Shown: positions 1 through 7,419 of the stretch, in pieces
How the letters are laid out: the number at the start of each line of letters is the position of its first letter
How positions within the stretch are numbered: the stretch's first letter is position 1
Origin: Cyanobium sp. CZS25K
Lineage (GTDB): Bacteria; Cyanobacteriota; Cyanobacteriia; PCC-6307; Cyanobiaceae
Direction: 5' to 3'
Assembly: GCA_030373325.1 (NCBI GenBank)
Contig: JAUCZB010000002.1
Location: 124,001 to 188,000, forward strand
Length of the DNA stretch: 64,000 bases
Program-made: the position numbers and the translations under genes
The notes under the pieces: model-generated
Databases searched by the model: none
What the model was told of the DNA's origin: nothing
The model's input: the letters and a program-made list of their open reading frames with translations, nothing else

Positions 1-681
1 CCCCCCAGTCTGGGCAGTGCCTCCGTACAGGTGCTCGACGGCGGCCGCTCCCTGCTGCTGCGCCTCCCGGCCCTCGATGCCGACCAGAGCACGGCCCTGG
101 TGAACGACCTCGCCAGCAAGTTCGGCCCGCTGCGCTCCAGCGGCACCTCGGTGAACACCATCGGCCCGACCCTCGGCTCGCGGCTCCTGCAGGGCAGCCT
201 CATCTCCCTGCTGGTCAGCTTTGTGGGGATCTCCCTCTACATCTCCTTCCGCTACAGCGGAATCTTCGCCTTCCTGGCCCTGCTTTGCCTGGCCCACGAC
301 GTGCTGATCACCTGCGGGCTGTTCGCCTGGCTGGGGCTGCTTCAGGGCATCGAGGTGGATTCCCTGTTCGCCGTGTCCCTGATCACCATTGCCGGCTATT
401 CCGTCAACGACACGGTCGTGGTCTATGACCGGATCCGGGAACAACGGCGCACCCTGGCTGCTGTTTCCCTGCTGGACCAGGTGGATGTGGCCGTCGACGC
501 CACGCTCACCCGATCGCTCTACACCTCGTTCACCACCCTGTTGCCCTTGGTGGCCCTGATCTTCTTCGGCGGCAGCACCCTGTTCTGGTTCGCCGTGGCG
601 CTCACGGTGGGGATCGCCGTCGGCAGCTGGTCGAGCATCGGTCTGGCTCCCACCCTGCTGCCGGTGTTCTCGAAGCGATGA
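1..681 (+). CDS. secF: Protein translocase subunit SecF, 3' part (5' end outside window)
   Basis: SecF works with SecD and SecYEG in the inner or thylakoid membrane, using the proton gradient to help pull proteins across. The reading frame is open from base 1, so 226 C-terminal residues are visible and the start lies off the left edge. The family signature YSVNDTVVVYDRIRE is encoded at about 397-441, inside a hydrophobic C-terminal half with several membrane segments, as expected for the SecF export domain. A GTG at 31 is internal, not a start. The next gene overlaps by 4 bases (ATGA), so the two are probably co-transcribed; secD would be expected just upstream. Confidence 0.93.
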   Translation, partial: PPSLGSASVQVLDGGRSLLLRLPALDADQSTALVNDLASKFGPLRSSGTSVNTIGPTLGSRLLQGSLISLLVSFVGISLYISFRYSGIFAFLALLCLAHDVLITCGLFAWLGLLQGIEVDSLFAVSLITIAGYSVNDTVVVYDRIREQRRTLAAVSLLDQVDVAVDATLTRSLYTSFTTLLPLVALIFFGGSTLFWFAVALTVGIAVGSWSSIGLAPTLLPVFSKR

Positions 682-905
682 GTGATTCCGATCGCCGCGA
701 AGGGACCAGGGGAGGCGGCTGGCCGCTGCTGCCGCTGGTGCTGCTGGTGCTCGCCCTGATCGATCTGCGGGTGGAGCTGATCCTGCTCTGGGATCACCTC
801 ACCCTGACCTCCATCAACGCCGCCATCCGCTCCCACCTTCTGGCCGTGGCGGTGCTGGTCTGCCAGCCTTCTCTCTGGCACCACTACCGTCGCAGCCGCA
901 GCTGA
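678..905 (+). CDS. Small membrane protein of unknown function, downstream of secF
   Basis: A 75-residue protein whose ATG overlaps the secF stop (ATGA), which suggests translational coupling. After a short polar, Gly/Arg-rich N-terminus it has a strongly hydrophobic Leu/Val segment at about residues 16-38 and a second at about 50-65, then ends in a basic tail rich in His and Arg. This fits a two-pass membrane protein. I recall similar short proteins after secDF in picocyanobacteria but cannot name a family or function. It converges on the downstream permease gene with a 27-base gap. Confidence 0.6.
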   Translation: MSDSDRREGTRGGGWPLLPLVLLVLALIDLRVELILLWDHLTLTSINAAIRSHLLAVAVLVCQPSLWHHYRRSRS

Positions 906-932
906 GCGGATCGGGCCGATGCAGCGCGGCGA

Positions 933-1940
933 TCAGGACAGATCCCAGCGGTCCATCACATCCCGGACGAGCACTTCTTCGCAGGCCACCTGCAACACCA
1001 CCACAAGGGGCAGGGCCAGCAGCAGCCCAGGCAGCCCCAGCAGGGCCCCCAGACTCAGCTGGGCCATCAGCGACACCGTGGGCAGCAGGTTGACGGTGCG
1101 GCTCAGCAGCAGGGGGGTGAGCAGGAAGGCTTCGCCGTTCTGCAGCAGCAGTCGCAGCACCAGCACCTGAACCACCTTGGCCGGTGAGATCAGCAGAGCC
1201 ACCGCCAACGGCAGCAGGGTGGCAGCCGTGGGACCGATGGTGGGCACGAAGGTGAGCACACCGCAGACCAGGCCGCTGAGCAGCGCCAGGGGCACCTGCA
1301 GCAGGGCCAGCCCCGCCCAGGTGGTGATGAACACCACCGTGCCGGAGATGGTCATCCCTGCCAGCCAGCCACCCAGGGCCTGGCGGCATTCCCGCAGCAG
1401 CTCCTCCATGCGCCGCCGATAGAACTTGGGCGTGACGGCGATCAGCAGACGCTGGTGGCTGCGCGGGTCGAGCGCCATCAGGATCGCCAGCAGCAGCATC
1501 AGCAACAGCTGCACGGTGCTGTTGGCGGCGCCCCCGGCCACGCCCAGAAGCTGGCTGCCCAGGGGCTGGAGCCGGTCCCACAGCGTTCCCTCGGCCAGCT
1601 GGCGCTCCAGGTCGCGCAGCAGGGGGGTCTTGGGCACCACATCCCCGAGCCGCTGGATCAACTGGGGAACCAGCTGGCTGAACTGCCGGACCTGATCGAT
1701 CAGTTCCGGCAGCAGCAGGTTGCCAAGTAGCCAGCCGATCACGAGCAGCACCAGCAGCACCAGTGTCAGGGCCGCACCCCGGTTCAGGGGCGTCAGCCGC
1801 CGCACCAGGCTGGTCGGCACATCGAGGGCCACCGCCAGCACCACGGCGCCGAAAAGAATCAGCAGCACCCAGCGCAGTTCCCAGAGCAGCAGGAACAGCG
1901 CCACAAGGGCGAGGGCCCCGAGCAGGGTGCGTGCCTTCAT
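933..1940 (-). CDS. AI-2E (PerM/YdiK-type) family permease, second copy
   Basis: A 335-residue membrane protein of the AI-2E transporter family (PF01594): a cluster of N-terminal hydrophobic helices, a polar amphipathic stretch of about 100 residues, then further helices with the Pro/Gly-rich segment typical of the family (around VPTIGPTAATLLPLAVALL). Members export diverse substrates or act as ion antiporters; the substrate here cannot be told. Its ATG overlaps the stop of the upstream paralogue by 4 bases, and both follow psb28, giving a three-gene leftward operon. The two copies are clearly paralogous but diverged, so this is an old duplication. Confidence 0.85.
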   Translation of the reverse strand: MKARTLLGALALVALFLLLWELRWVLLILFGAVVLAVALDVPTSLVRRLTPLNRGAALTLVLLVLLVIGWLLGNLLLPELIDQVRQFSQLVPQLIQRLGDVVPKTPLLRDLERQLAEGTLWDRLQPLGSQLLGVAGGAANSTVQLLLMLLLAILMALDPRSHQRLLIAVTPKFYRRRMEELLRECRQALGGWLAGMTISGTVVFITTWAGLALLQVPLALLSGLVCGVLTFVPTIGPTAATLLPLAVALLISPAKVVQVLVLRLLLQNGEAFLLTPLLLSRTVNLLPTVSLMAQLSLGALLGLPGLLLALPLVVVLQVACEEVLVRDVMDRWDLS

Positions 1941-3010
1941 GGCCGTCCTCGCTCCCGTTTCCAGGGGTCAAGGATGTCGTGGATCAGAACCTCCCGCAGC
2001 ACAACCTGAACACAGACGGCCAGCGGAAGAGCGAGCAGCAGGCCGAGGGGGCCGAACAGCACGGTGAACACAAGCTGGGCGGTGAGGGTGAGTCCCGGCA
2101 GCAACTGCAACTGATGGTGCATCACCGAGGGGGTGATGACGTAGCTCTCCAGGTTCTGGATCAGGATGTAGACGAGCAACACCGCCACGGCCTTCCAGGG
2201 GGCATCCAGCAGGGCCACCGACATCGGGAAGACCGTGCTCAGCGTCGGCCCCACATTCGGAATGATGTTGAGCAGGCCCGCCAGCAGGGCATTGGCCGCC
2301 ACCAGCTTGACGCCCAGCAGGGACAGACCGATGGCCGCCAGCAGGCCCACGCAGAGGGAGCTGATCAGCACCCCCACCATCCAGCTGCTGAGCGCGGTGC
2401 CACAGGCCACCAGCACCTGGCGCAGGCGCCGCCGGTAGAAGGAGGGCGCCAGCAGCAGCAGCGCCTCCCGGTAGGCGGCCGGCTGGGCCGCCACCATCAG
2501 GGACACGGCCACCACGAACAGGGTCTGCAGCAGGCCGGCGCCGAGATTGCCGGCCACACCCACCAGGCCGAGCGCCCCGCCCCCGAGCCGGCCCAGCAGA
2601 TCGGGGGGCCCGCTGGTGGGAATCGCCAGCGTGGACTTCAACCAGTCGAGGCTTCCGTCGCTGCGGCCGTAGAGCATCTGCGAAGCGCCCTGTAGGGAAT
2701 GGCGCAGCAGCAACAACAGTTCCTCCCAGGCCCGGGGCACCTGGAGCACCAGCTGACGGAACTCATCGATGAAGGGAGGAATCACCGCCGTGGCTACCAC
2801 CACCACCACCAGGGTCACCAGCAGCAGGGCCAGCAGCAGGGCCATGGGCCTGGCAACCCCGATCCGTGTCCGGATGGCGCCCACCAGGGTGCAGAGGGCC
2901 ATGGCGAGCACCACGGCAGCGAACAGAAGAACGAGCGCGTCGCGCAGGCTCCACAGCAGCACGAACGCCGTCAGCAGGGCGATCAGGCCCAGCCACTGGC
3001 CGAATTTCAA
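1937..3010 (-). CDS. AI-2E (PerM/YdiK-type) family permease, first copy
   Basis: A 357-residue polytopic membrane protein of the AI-2E transporter family, with the same layout as its downstream paralogue and the matching motif [19 protein letters not shown]. The start is TTG in a 4-base overlap (TTGA) with the psb28 stop, and the stop overlaps the next gene's ATG by 4 bases, so expression is probably coupled along psb28-permease-permease. The N-terminus starts directly with a hydrophobic helix ([13 protein letters not shown]), which supports the TTG start. Transport substrate is unknown; the name AI-2E does not mean autoinducer export here. Confidence 0.85.
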   Translation of the reverse strand: MKFGQWLGLIALLTAFVLLWSLRDALVLLFAAVVLAMALCTLVGAIRTRIGVARPMALLLALLLVTLVVVVVATAVIPPFIDEFRQLVLQVPRAWEELLLLLRHSLQGASQMLYGRSDGSLDWLKSTLAIPTSGPPDLLGRLGGGALGLVGVAGNLGAGLLQTLFVVAVSLMVAAQPAAYREALLLLAPSFYRRRLRQVLVACGTALSSWMVGVLISSLCVGLLAAIGLSLLGVKLVAANALLAGLLNIIPNVGPTLSTVFPMSVALLDAPWKAVAVLLVYILIQNLESYVITPSVMHHQLQLLPGLTLTAQLVFTVLFGPLGLLLALPLAVCVQVVLREVLIHDILDPWKRERGRP

Positions 3011-3381
3011 GCCTCCTCCTGGCCCTCCTCGGCCGGCTCCTCGCCCTGGCCGGCGAACCCCAGACCATGGCCGTCGGCGTAACGCTGGGCGAAGCGCATG
3101 AAGCGCTCGAAATCGGCGGTGCTCTTCCAGGTGTAGGTGGCCTCCAGGGCGCTGGCCTTGCCGTTGACGAAGCGGGCCTTCACCTCCCGGGTCACCATCT
3201 CTCCTTCTTCGTCGAGCATGAACATGCCGGTGATGTCACCCACCGCCTGGGGGGCCAGTGCCTCGGGCTCCTCGAACACGAAGGTGGCCTGGCCGGTGCG
3301 GCCATCCCGGGAACGGGTCAGGCGGATGTCGGGCACGACCGTTTCGTCCACCCCTCGGAAGAACTGAATGGCGGCGGCCAT
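3007..3381 (-). CDS. psb28: Photosystem II assembly factor Psb28
   Basis: Psb28 is a small soluble protein that binds the cytoplasmic face of PSII assembly intermediates near CP47 and cytochrome b559. The 124-residue product matches the family from the start ([10 protein letters not shown], then [12 protein letters not shown]) through the central [10 protein letters not shown] segment. It ends in a Glu/Gly-rich tail (about residues 114-124) that is slightly longer than usual. It is first in a leftward operon with two AI-2E-type permeases and diverges from gun4 across a 118-base gap, which must hold promoters for both. I see no clean -10/-35 pair there. Confidence 0.93.
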   Translation of the reverse strand: MAAAIQFFRGVDETVVPDIRLTRSRDGRTGQATFVFEEPEALAPQAVGDITGMFMLDEEGEMVTREVKARFVNGKASALEATYTWKSTADFERFMRFAQRYADGHGLGFAGQGEEPAEEGQEEA

Positions 3382-3499
3382 GGCACTCGCTCAAAACGGG
3401 ACTTTAGGCAAACCCCGTCCCCGTTCCCTCCCCGACTGCGCCCATTGGCCCTGACATAGTGGAACCCACCATGCTGCCTTTCCGGCTGGTCGTCTCCCC

Positions 3500-4246
3500 A
3501 TGCTCTCCGGTCCTCCGGTTTCCAGCACCGTCGATGCCGATCAGCTGCTGGAGCGCTTCCTTTCAGGTTCGGCCCGTCAGCGCCGCAGTCTCCTGGCCAC
3601 GCTGGAGCAGGCCGGCTCCGACGTCCTGGACCGCATCCCGGAGCGGCTCGACCTGCTGGATGCCACCGGAGACGACTGGGCCGCAGGCCATCTGATCCAG
3701 TTGCTGCTGGCCTCCGCTGACCCTGCCCGGCAGGAGGCCCTGCTGGCCCGCTATCCCGATGGCTGGCTCGCCGTCGGCAGTGTTTCCGGACTCGACTACG
3801 GGCCCCTGCAGCAGCATCTGATGCGCAAGGCCTTCGAGGAGGCCGATCGCCTCACCAGCGACCATCTGCGTCAGCTGGCTGGTGAGGGGGCCATCCGGCG
3901 TGGCTACGTCTATTACAGCGAGGTCAGGGCCATGCCCGCCATCGACCTCACCAGCCTCGACCGTCTCTGGACCTGCTACTCCCAGGGGCGCTTCGGCTTC
4001 TCGGTCCAGGCCCGGCTGCTGCAGGCCTGCCAGGGGCAGTGGGAACGGCTCTGGCCCCGGCTGGGGTGGAAGGCCGACGGCACCTGGACCCGCTACCCGG
4101 GCGCCTTCCTGTGGTCGCTGAAGGCCCCCGAGGGCCACATGCCCCTGGTCAATCAGCTGCGGGGCGTGCGCTTGATGGATGCCCTTCTGCAACATCCCGC
4201 CATCCAGGCCCGCCTGGGGGAGGCGCCGGCCGGGCGCGCGCGTTAG
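3500..4246 (+). CDS. gun4: GUN4-domain protein, regulator of Mg-chelatase
   Basis: GUN4 binds protoporphyrin IX and Mg-protoporphyrin and stimulates magnesium chelatase, at the branch to chlorophyll. The 248-residue protein has an N-terminal helical-repeat domain (about residues 1-90, rich in Leu/Ala helices) followed by the GUN4 core. The core carries the diagnostic DRLWTCYSQGRFGFSVQ segment at about 154-170 and a C-terminal WTRYPGAFLWSLKAPEGHMP stretch. Length and two-domain plan match cyanobacterial Gun4. It diverges from psb28, linking PSII assembly with chlorophyll supply, and is followed after 32 bases by an RsbW-like ATPase. Cyanobacteria can have several GUN4-domain proteins, so paralogy is possible. 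Confidence 0.85.
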   Translation: MLSGPPVSSTVDADQLLERFLSGSARQRRSLLATLEQAGSDVLDRIPERLDLLDATGDDWAAGHLIQLLLASADPARQEALLARYPDGWLAVGSVSGLDYGPLQQHLMRKAFEEADRLTSDHLRQLAGEGAIRRGYVYYSEVRAMPAIDLTSLDRLWTCYSQGRFGFSVQARLLQACQGQWERLWPRLGWKADGTWTRYPGAFLWSLKAPEGHMPLVNQLRGVRLMDALLQHPAIQARLGEAPAGRAR

Positions 4247-4278
4247 GTTCCAGGTAGGCGAACTGGATTTCCTGCTGC

Positions 4279-4704
4279 ATGCAGCTCCGCTGGGCCGACT
4301 ACATCACCCCCTCCACCCTGCGGCTGGCCCCGCTGGTGGAGTTGCTCCTCGAACCCATCGGTTGCGCCCTGCGTCAGGCGGAACTGCAGCTCGGACTGCA
4401 GGAGGCCCTGGTCAACGCGGTGCGCCACGGCAACGGCTGCGACCCGGGCAAGTGCCTGAGGGTTCGCCGGATCGTCACCCCCCGCTGGGTGGTGTGGCAG
4501 GTGCAGGACGAGGGTCCCGGGCTGCCGGTCCATGCCCGACGCAGCGGCCTGCCCTGCCAGGAGGATGCCCCCTCCGGCCGGGGCCTGTTCCTGATCCACC
4601 ACTGTTTTGACGACGTGCGCTGGAGCGGTCGGGGCAACCGGCTGCAGCTGGCGGCCCGGCGGGCTGTGCTCAGCGGCCGTGGGCAGGACAGCCCGGATCC
4701 GTGA
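4279..4704 (+). CDS. RsbW/SpoIIAB-like ATP-binding protein (possible anti-sigma factor or kinase)
   Basis: A 141-residue stand-alone HATPase_c domain. The visible ATP-binding boxes are the N-box LQEALVNAVRHGN (about 44-56), the G1 box DEGPGLP (about 77-83) and a G2-like SGRGLFLIHHCFDDV (about 98-112). Proteins of this shape bind sigma factors or phosphorylate STAS anti-anti-sigma partners on Ser/Thr. No sigma or STAS gene is adjacent; the neighbours are gun4 upstream (32 bases) and a small unknown on the other strand whose 3' end overlaps by 35 bases. The function is therefore family-level only. The start is the ATG directly before MQLRWADYI. Confidence 0.75.
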   Translation: MQLRWADYITPSTLRLAPLVELLLEPIGCALRQAELQLGLQEALVNAVRHGNGCDPGKCLRVRRIVTPRWVVWQVQDEGPGLPVHARRSGLPCQEDAPSGRGLFLIHHCFDDVRWSGRGNRLQLAARRAVLSGRGQDSPDP

Positions 4705-5032
4705 TCTCGGCCCGCAGCCACGCCTGGGCGTTCTCCAGCAGGGCCATGGCGCTCCGCCGACCTTCGGTGGCCGCACTGGCGGCGGGATCATCGGCGGCGA
4801 GCAGCTGCACCAGGGCCGCCGCCACCTGCTCGGCGGCCCGCCTTGGGCGTTGACGTTTGAGGGCGTGCCACTCCCGGTCGCCGATGCTGAGCTGGCGGTG
4901 CAGACGCTCGGCCAGGGGGAGGGCCTCGACGGGCCAGGACTGGCTCGCCGCGTGGGAAGCGCCGGAGCGGGAAGCTGTTTCGGCTGGACCGGAGCTGACT
5001 TCCACTGGACGATCGGACCGAACTGGCCCCAT
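4670..5032 (-). CDS. Conserved cyanobacterial protein (DUF6439-like), unknown function
   Basis: A 120-residue soluble protein. The N-terminal 35 residues look disordered (Ser/Pro/Glu-rich). The rest is helical with a basic core WHALKRQRPRRAAEQVAAAL at about 55-74, and it ends in LRAEITDPGCPAHGR. I associate this C-terminal pattern with a small cyanobacterial family annotated as DUF6439, from memory and without a search. Its 3' end overlaps the RsbW-like gene by 35 bases in convergent orientation. No catalytic motif is visible. Confidence 0.6.
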   Translation of the reverse strand: MGPVRSDRPVEVSSGPAETASRSGASHAASQSWPVEALPLAERLHRQLSIGDREWHALKRQRPRRAAEQVAAALVQLLAADDPAASAATEGRRSAMALLENAQAWLRAEITDPGCPAHGR

Positions 5033-5070
5033 CCTGTCGCTTCCGGTCTTGCCCTGTCGATCGCGCCTCC

Positions 5071-5340
5071 ATGAGCCGCCTCAAGCCCCCCCGTCGCTCC
5101 CCACCTCCCGGCCTGCTGCACCATCTGGCGGCGGTGCTCAGCCTGGCCGGTCGCCCCGGGGCCGTCGCCCCCACTGGCGTGACCCTGCGCAGGAAGCGCC
5201 AGCGGCTGGAGCTGGTCCAGCGGCTGCTGGACCCCCTCCCTGACACGCTGCTGCCCAGCAGCCGGCACGGCGACCGCTTCTGGTCAGCCCTGCGCTGGGG
5301 GGGATTCGGGCTGCTGCTGGCCTGGCTGCTGCGGCCCTGA
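5071..5340 (+). CDS. Small basic protein with C-terminal membrane anchor, unknown
   Basis: An 89-residue protein: a Pro/Arg-rich start, a basic helical region (LRRKRQRLELVQRLLDPLPDTLL, about 40-62) and a C-terminal hydrophobic helix (about 72-87). It looks like a tail-anchored cyanobacterial protein. It diverges from the preceding leftward gene with a 38-base gap and abuts the stop of the glutamine-synthetase-like gene with a single base between them. Function not recognised. Confidence 0.5.
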   Translation: MSRLKPPRRSPPPGLLHHLAAVLSLAGRPGAVAPTGVTLRRKRQRLELVQRLLDPLPDTLLPSSRHGDRFWSALRWGGFGLLLAWLLRP

Positions 5341-5341
5341 C

Positions 5342-6676
5342 TCAGGCGAACGGCTCGCCGCAGAACTCGTGCGGGTGGGGCCTGTGCTCGAGGGCCTCCA
5401 CCTCCTGGCGCTTCAGGGCGATCCAGTCATCGAGCAGCTCCCGGCTGAAGACATCGCCGCTCAGCAGGTAGTCCCGGTCTTCGGCCAGAGCGTCCAGGGC
5501 GCCGCCGAGGTCAGCGGGCAGGGTGCGGCCGTCGGCGGGGTCGGGCGCGGCAGCACCGGCGGGCTCCCGGTCGCTGGGGGGGCCGGGATCGATCTGGCGC
5601 CGCAGGCCATCAAGGCCGGCCATCAGCATCGCCGAGAAGGCCAGATAAGGATTGGCCAGCCCATCGGGCTGACGCAGCACGACCCTCCGCTTGCCGGGAT
5701 CGCTGCCCGTGGAGGGAACGCCGATCACTGTTGAGGGGTCGTTCCGGGCATAGGTCATCCGGGTCGGGGCCTCGGGCCCGCAGCGCAGCCGCCGGTAGCT
5801 GTTGCTACCCGGATTGGTGAAGGCGGCCAGGGAAGGGCCATGGCGAAGCAGTCCCCCCATGTACCAGCGGGCGGTCTGGGACAGCTCGGCGTAGGTGCCC
5901 TCCCCGCAGAACAGGGGGTGGCCCGCCTTCCAGAGGCTCTGATGCACCGCCATGCCGGCGCAGGCGCGATCCAGCGTGGGCCTGGGCAGGAACGTGGCGC
6001 TCCAGCCGTGCCGGCGGGCCACCTTCCGGACCACGTAGCGGCTGACCATCAGGGCGTCGGCGATCCGCAGCGGATCGTTGCTCGCCAGGGTCAGGCTCTG
6101 CAGGGGTGCGGACGATGCCTCGCCCGTGGGCCGGGCCTGGATTCCCAGGGCCGCCAGGGTGAGGAGCAGTTCCCCCTGGACAACCTCCGGCGATGCGGAG
6201 CCGACGGTGACGCGGCAGCCACAACCCAGGGCATCGGTATGGGAGGTCAGGTCCTCGAAGAGAAAGAACCCGGGTTCGGCCCCGAAGCGGGCAGCATCCG
6301 CCAGGCCGCTGTTTCCCAGCTGGGCCAGGGCGCGGACCGTCAGGGAGCGGGGGCAGTGCCGGAAGCTCGCCCCGGCCTCTTGCGGCGCCTCAAAGGCGGC
6401 GATCAGGCTGAGACTCCTGGGGGACAGAAAGGGGTCGATCCAGGCGGTGCCGGGGTCAGGCAGGAGCACCAGGCCGCTGCTGGGGGAAGCCATCCGCCCC
6501 GGCTCGACGGGGAGGCTGTCGCATGCAAGACCCTGCTCAAAGGCCTCTGCACCGAACCGGTGCGCCTCCAGGCCGAACGAATGCCAGCGTCCCTCCAGGT
6601 CAGCCACCTTGAGGTCGATGCGTTCGATGCCGTCGTCCGCGAGGCGGCGCAGGACGTCCTGGGCGGAGGTGGCCAT
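5342..6676 (-). CDS. Glutamine synthetase type I-like protein lacking catalytic residues (probable pseudoenzyme)
   Basis: The 444-residue product aligns along its whole length with type I glutamine synthetase (GlnA, about 470): start MATSAQDVLRRL, then DPGTAWIDPF (74-83), FGAEPGFFLFEDL (131-143), GMAVHQSLWK (241-250), FTNPGSNSYRRL (286-297), LANPYLAFSAMLMAG (340-354) and HPHEF near the end. Many metal- and substrate-binding positions are changed: the DGSS loop is gone (CDSLP, 52-56), the second Glu of PEPEFF is Gly136, the HELG segment is replaced, His269 (Salmonella numbering) is Ala243, the NRSAxxRIP arginines are lost (312-321 reads NDPSTVIGVP), and Glu357 is Val333. About 25-30 residues are missing. 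The frame is intact and codon use looks normal, so it appears maintained, probably without synthetase activity. It diverges from apcF. Confidence 0.8.
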   Translation of the reverse strand: MATSAQDVLRRLADDGIERIDLKVADLEGRWHSFGLEAHRFGAEAFEQGLACDSLPVEPGRMASPSSGLVLLPDPGTAWIDPFLSPRSLSLIAAFEAPQEAGASFRHCPRSLTVRALAQLGNSGLADAARFGAEPGFFLFEDLTSHTDALGCGCRVTVGSASPEVVQGELLLTLAALGIQARPTGEASSAPLQSLTLASNDPLRIADALMVSRYVVRKVARRHGWSATFLPRPTLDRACAGMAVHQSLWKAGHPLFCGEGTYAELSQTARWYMGGLLRHGPSLAAFTNPGSNSYRRLRCGPEAPTRMTYARNDPSTVIGVPSTGSDPGKRRVVLRQPDGLANPYLAFSAMLMAGLDGLRRQIDPGPPSDREPAGAAAPDPADGRTLPADLGGALDALAEDRDYLLSGDVFSRELLDDWIALKRQEVEALEHRPHPHEFCGEPFA

Positions 6677-6751
6677 GGCGGGAGGCTGGTGGGAAGGCTG
6701 CCGCCACGATGGTGCCCCCCCGTTGGCAGGTGGCCGCGTAACCGTTTCTGT

Positions 6752-6787
6752 CAGATTCCCCAGAACCAGCCGCAGCACAGGAATCTG
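6752..6787. promoter_or_regulatory. 8-bp inverted repeat between the GS-like gene and apcF
   Basis: CAGATTCC (6752-6759) and its exact complement GGAATCTG (6780-6787) flank a 20-base spacer in the 162-base gap between two divergent genes. It could be a two-half-site operator for either promoter or a weak hairpin. It lies 51 bases before the apcF ATG and 75 before the GS-like ATG. No T-tract follows, so it is not a terminator. I cannot assign a regulator. Confidence 0.35.
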
Positions 6788-6838
6788 GCGGATTGCGAGT
6801 GCTACCTTCCGCTGCAGGTGCGTCGATCCGTTTCGTCC

Positions 6839-7357
6839 ATGCGAGATGCCATCACCGGTCTGATCGGTCGCTACGACCAGTTGGGCCGCTATTTCGATCG
6901 CTCGGCGATCGATCGGATTGATTCCTATTTCGGCCAGGCGGAGTTGCGGCTGGCCGCCGTGGAACTGATCAACCGGGAAGCCGCCACCATTGTGCGCGAG
7001 GCGGCCCAGCGCCTCTGGCTGGAAGACCCAGAGCTGCTTCTTCCCGGTGGGAACGCCTACACCACCAGGCGACTGGCCGCCTGCCTGCGCGACATGGATT
7101 ACTTCCTGCGCTACGCCAGCTACGCCCTGGTGGCCGACGACTTCACCATCCTCGATGAGCGGGTGCTCAACGGCCTCGACGACACCTACAAGAGCCTGGG
7201 GGTGCCCACCGGACCCACCGTCCGCAGCATCGCCCTGCTCGGCGAGGTGATCGCCGAGATGCTGGCCGATGCCGGCATCGTCAACACCGCCGTCGTGCGG
7301 GCCCCCTTTGAGCACCTCTGCCGCGGCCTGTCCTCCAGCAACGTCCGGGCTCGCTGA
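6839..7357 (+). CDS. apcF: Allophycocyanin beta-18 subunit, phycobilisome core
   Basis: ApcF is a minor beta-type allophycocyanin subunit that pairs with the ApcE chromophore domain in the basal core cylinders and passes energy to the photosystems. The 172-residue product has the beta-subunit signature GGNAYTTRR with Asn72 (the usually methylated residue) and the phycocyanobilin-attaching Cys82 in AACLRDMDYFLRYASYALV. The start MRDAITGLIGRYD and 172-residue length fit ApcF better than ApcB (about 161 residues, starting MQDAIT). It stands alone, divergent from a glutamine-synthetase-like gene, away from any apcABC cluster, as is usual for apcF. Confidence 0.88.
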   Translation: MRDAITGLIGRYDQLGRYFDRSAIDRIDSYFGQAELRLAAVELINREAATIVREAAQRLWLEDPELLLPGGNAYTTRRLAACLRDMDYFLRYASYALVADDFTILDERVLNGLDDTYKSLGVPTGPTVRSIALLGEVIAEMLADAGIVNTAVVRAPFEHLCRGLSSSNVRAR

Positions 7358-7419
7358 GACGGCCGTTCCCTAATCTCAGTTCACTTCTGACGCTCCGCCA
7401 GGTCTTGCCTCTTCTCCCA

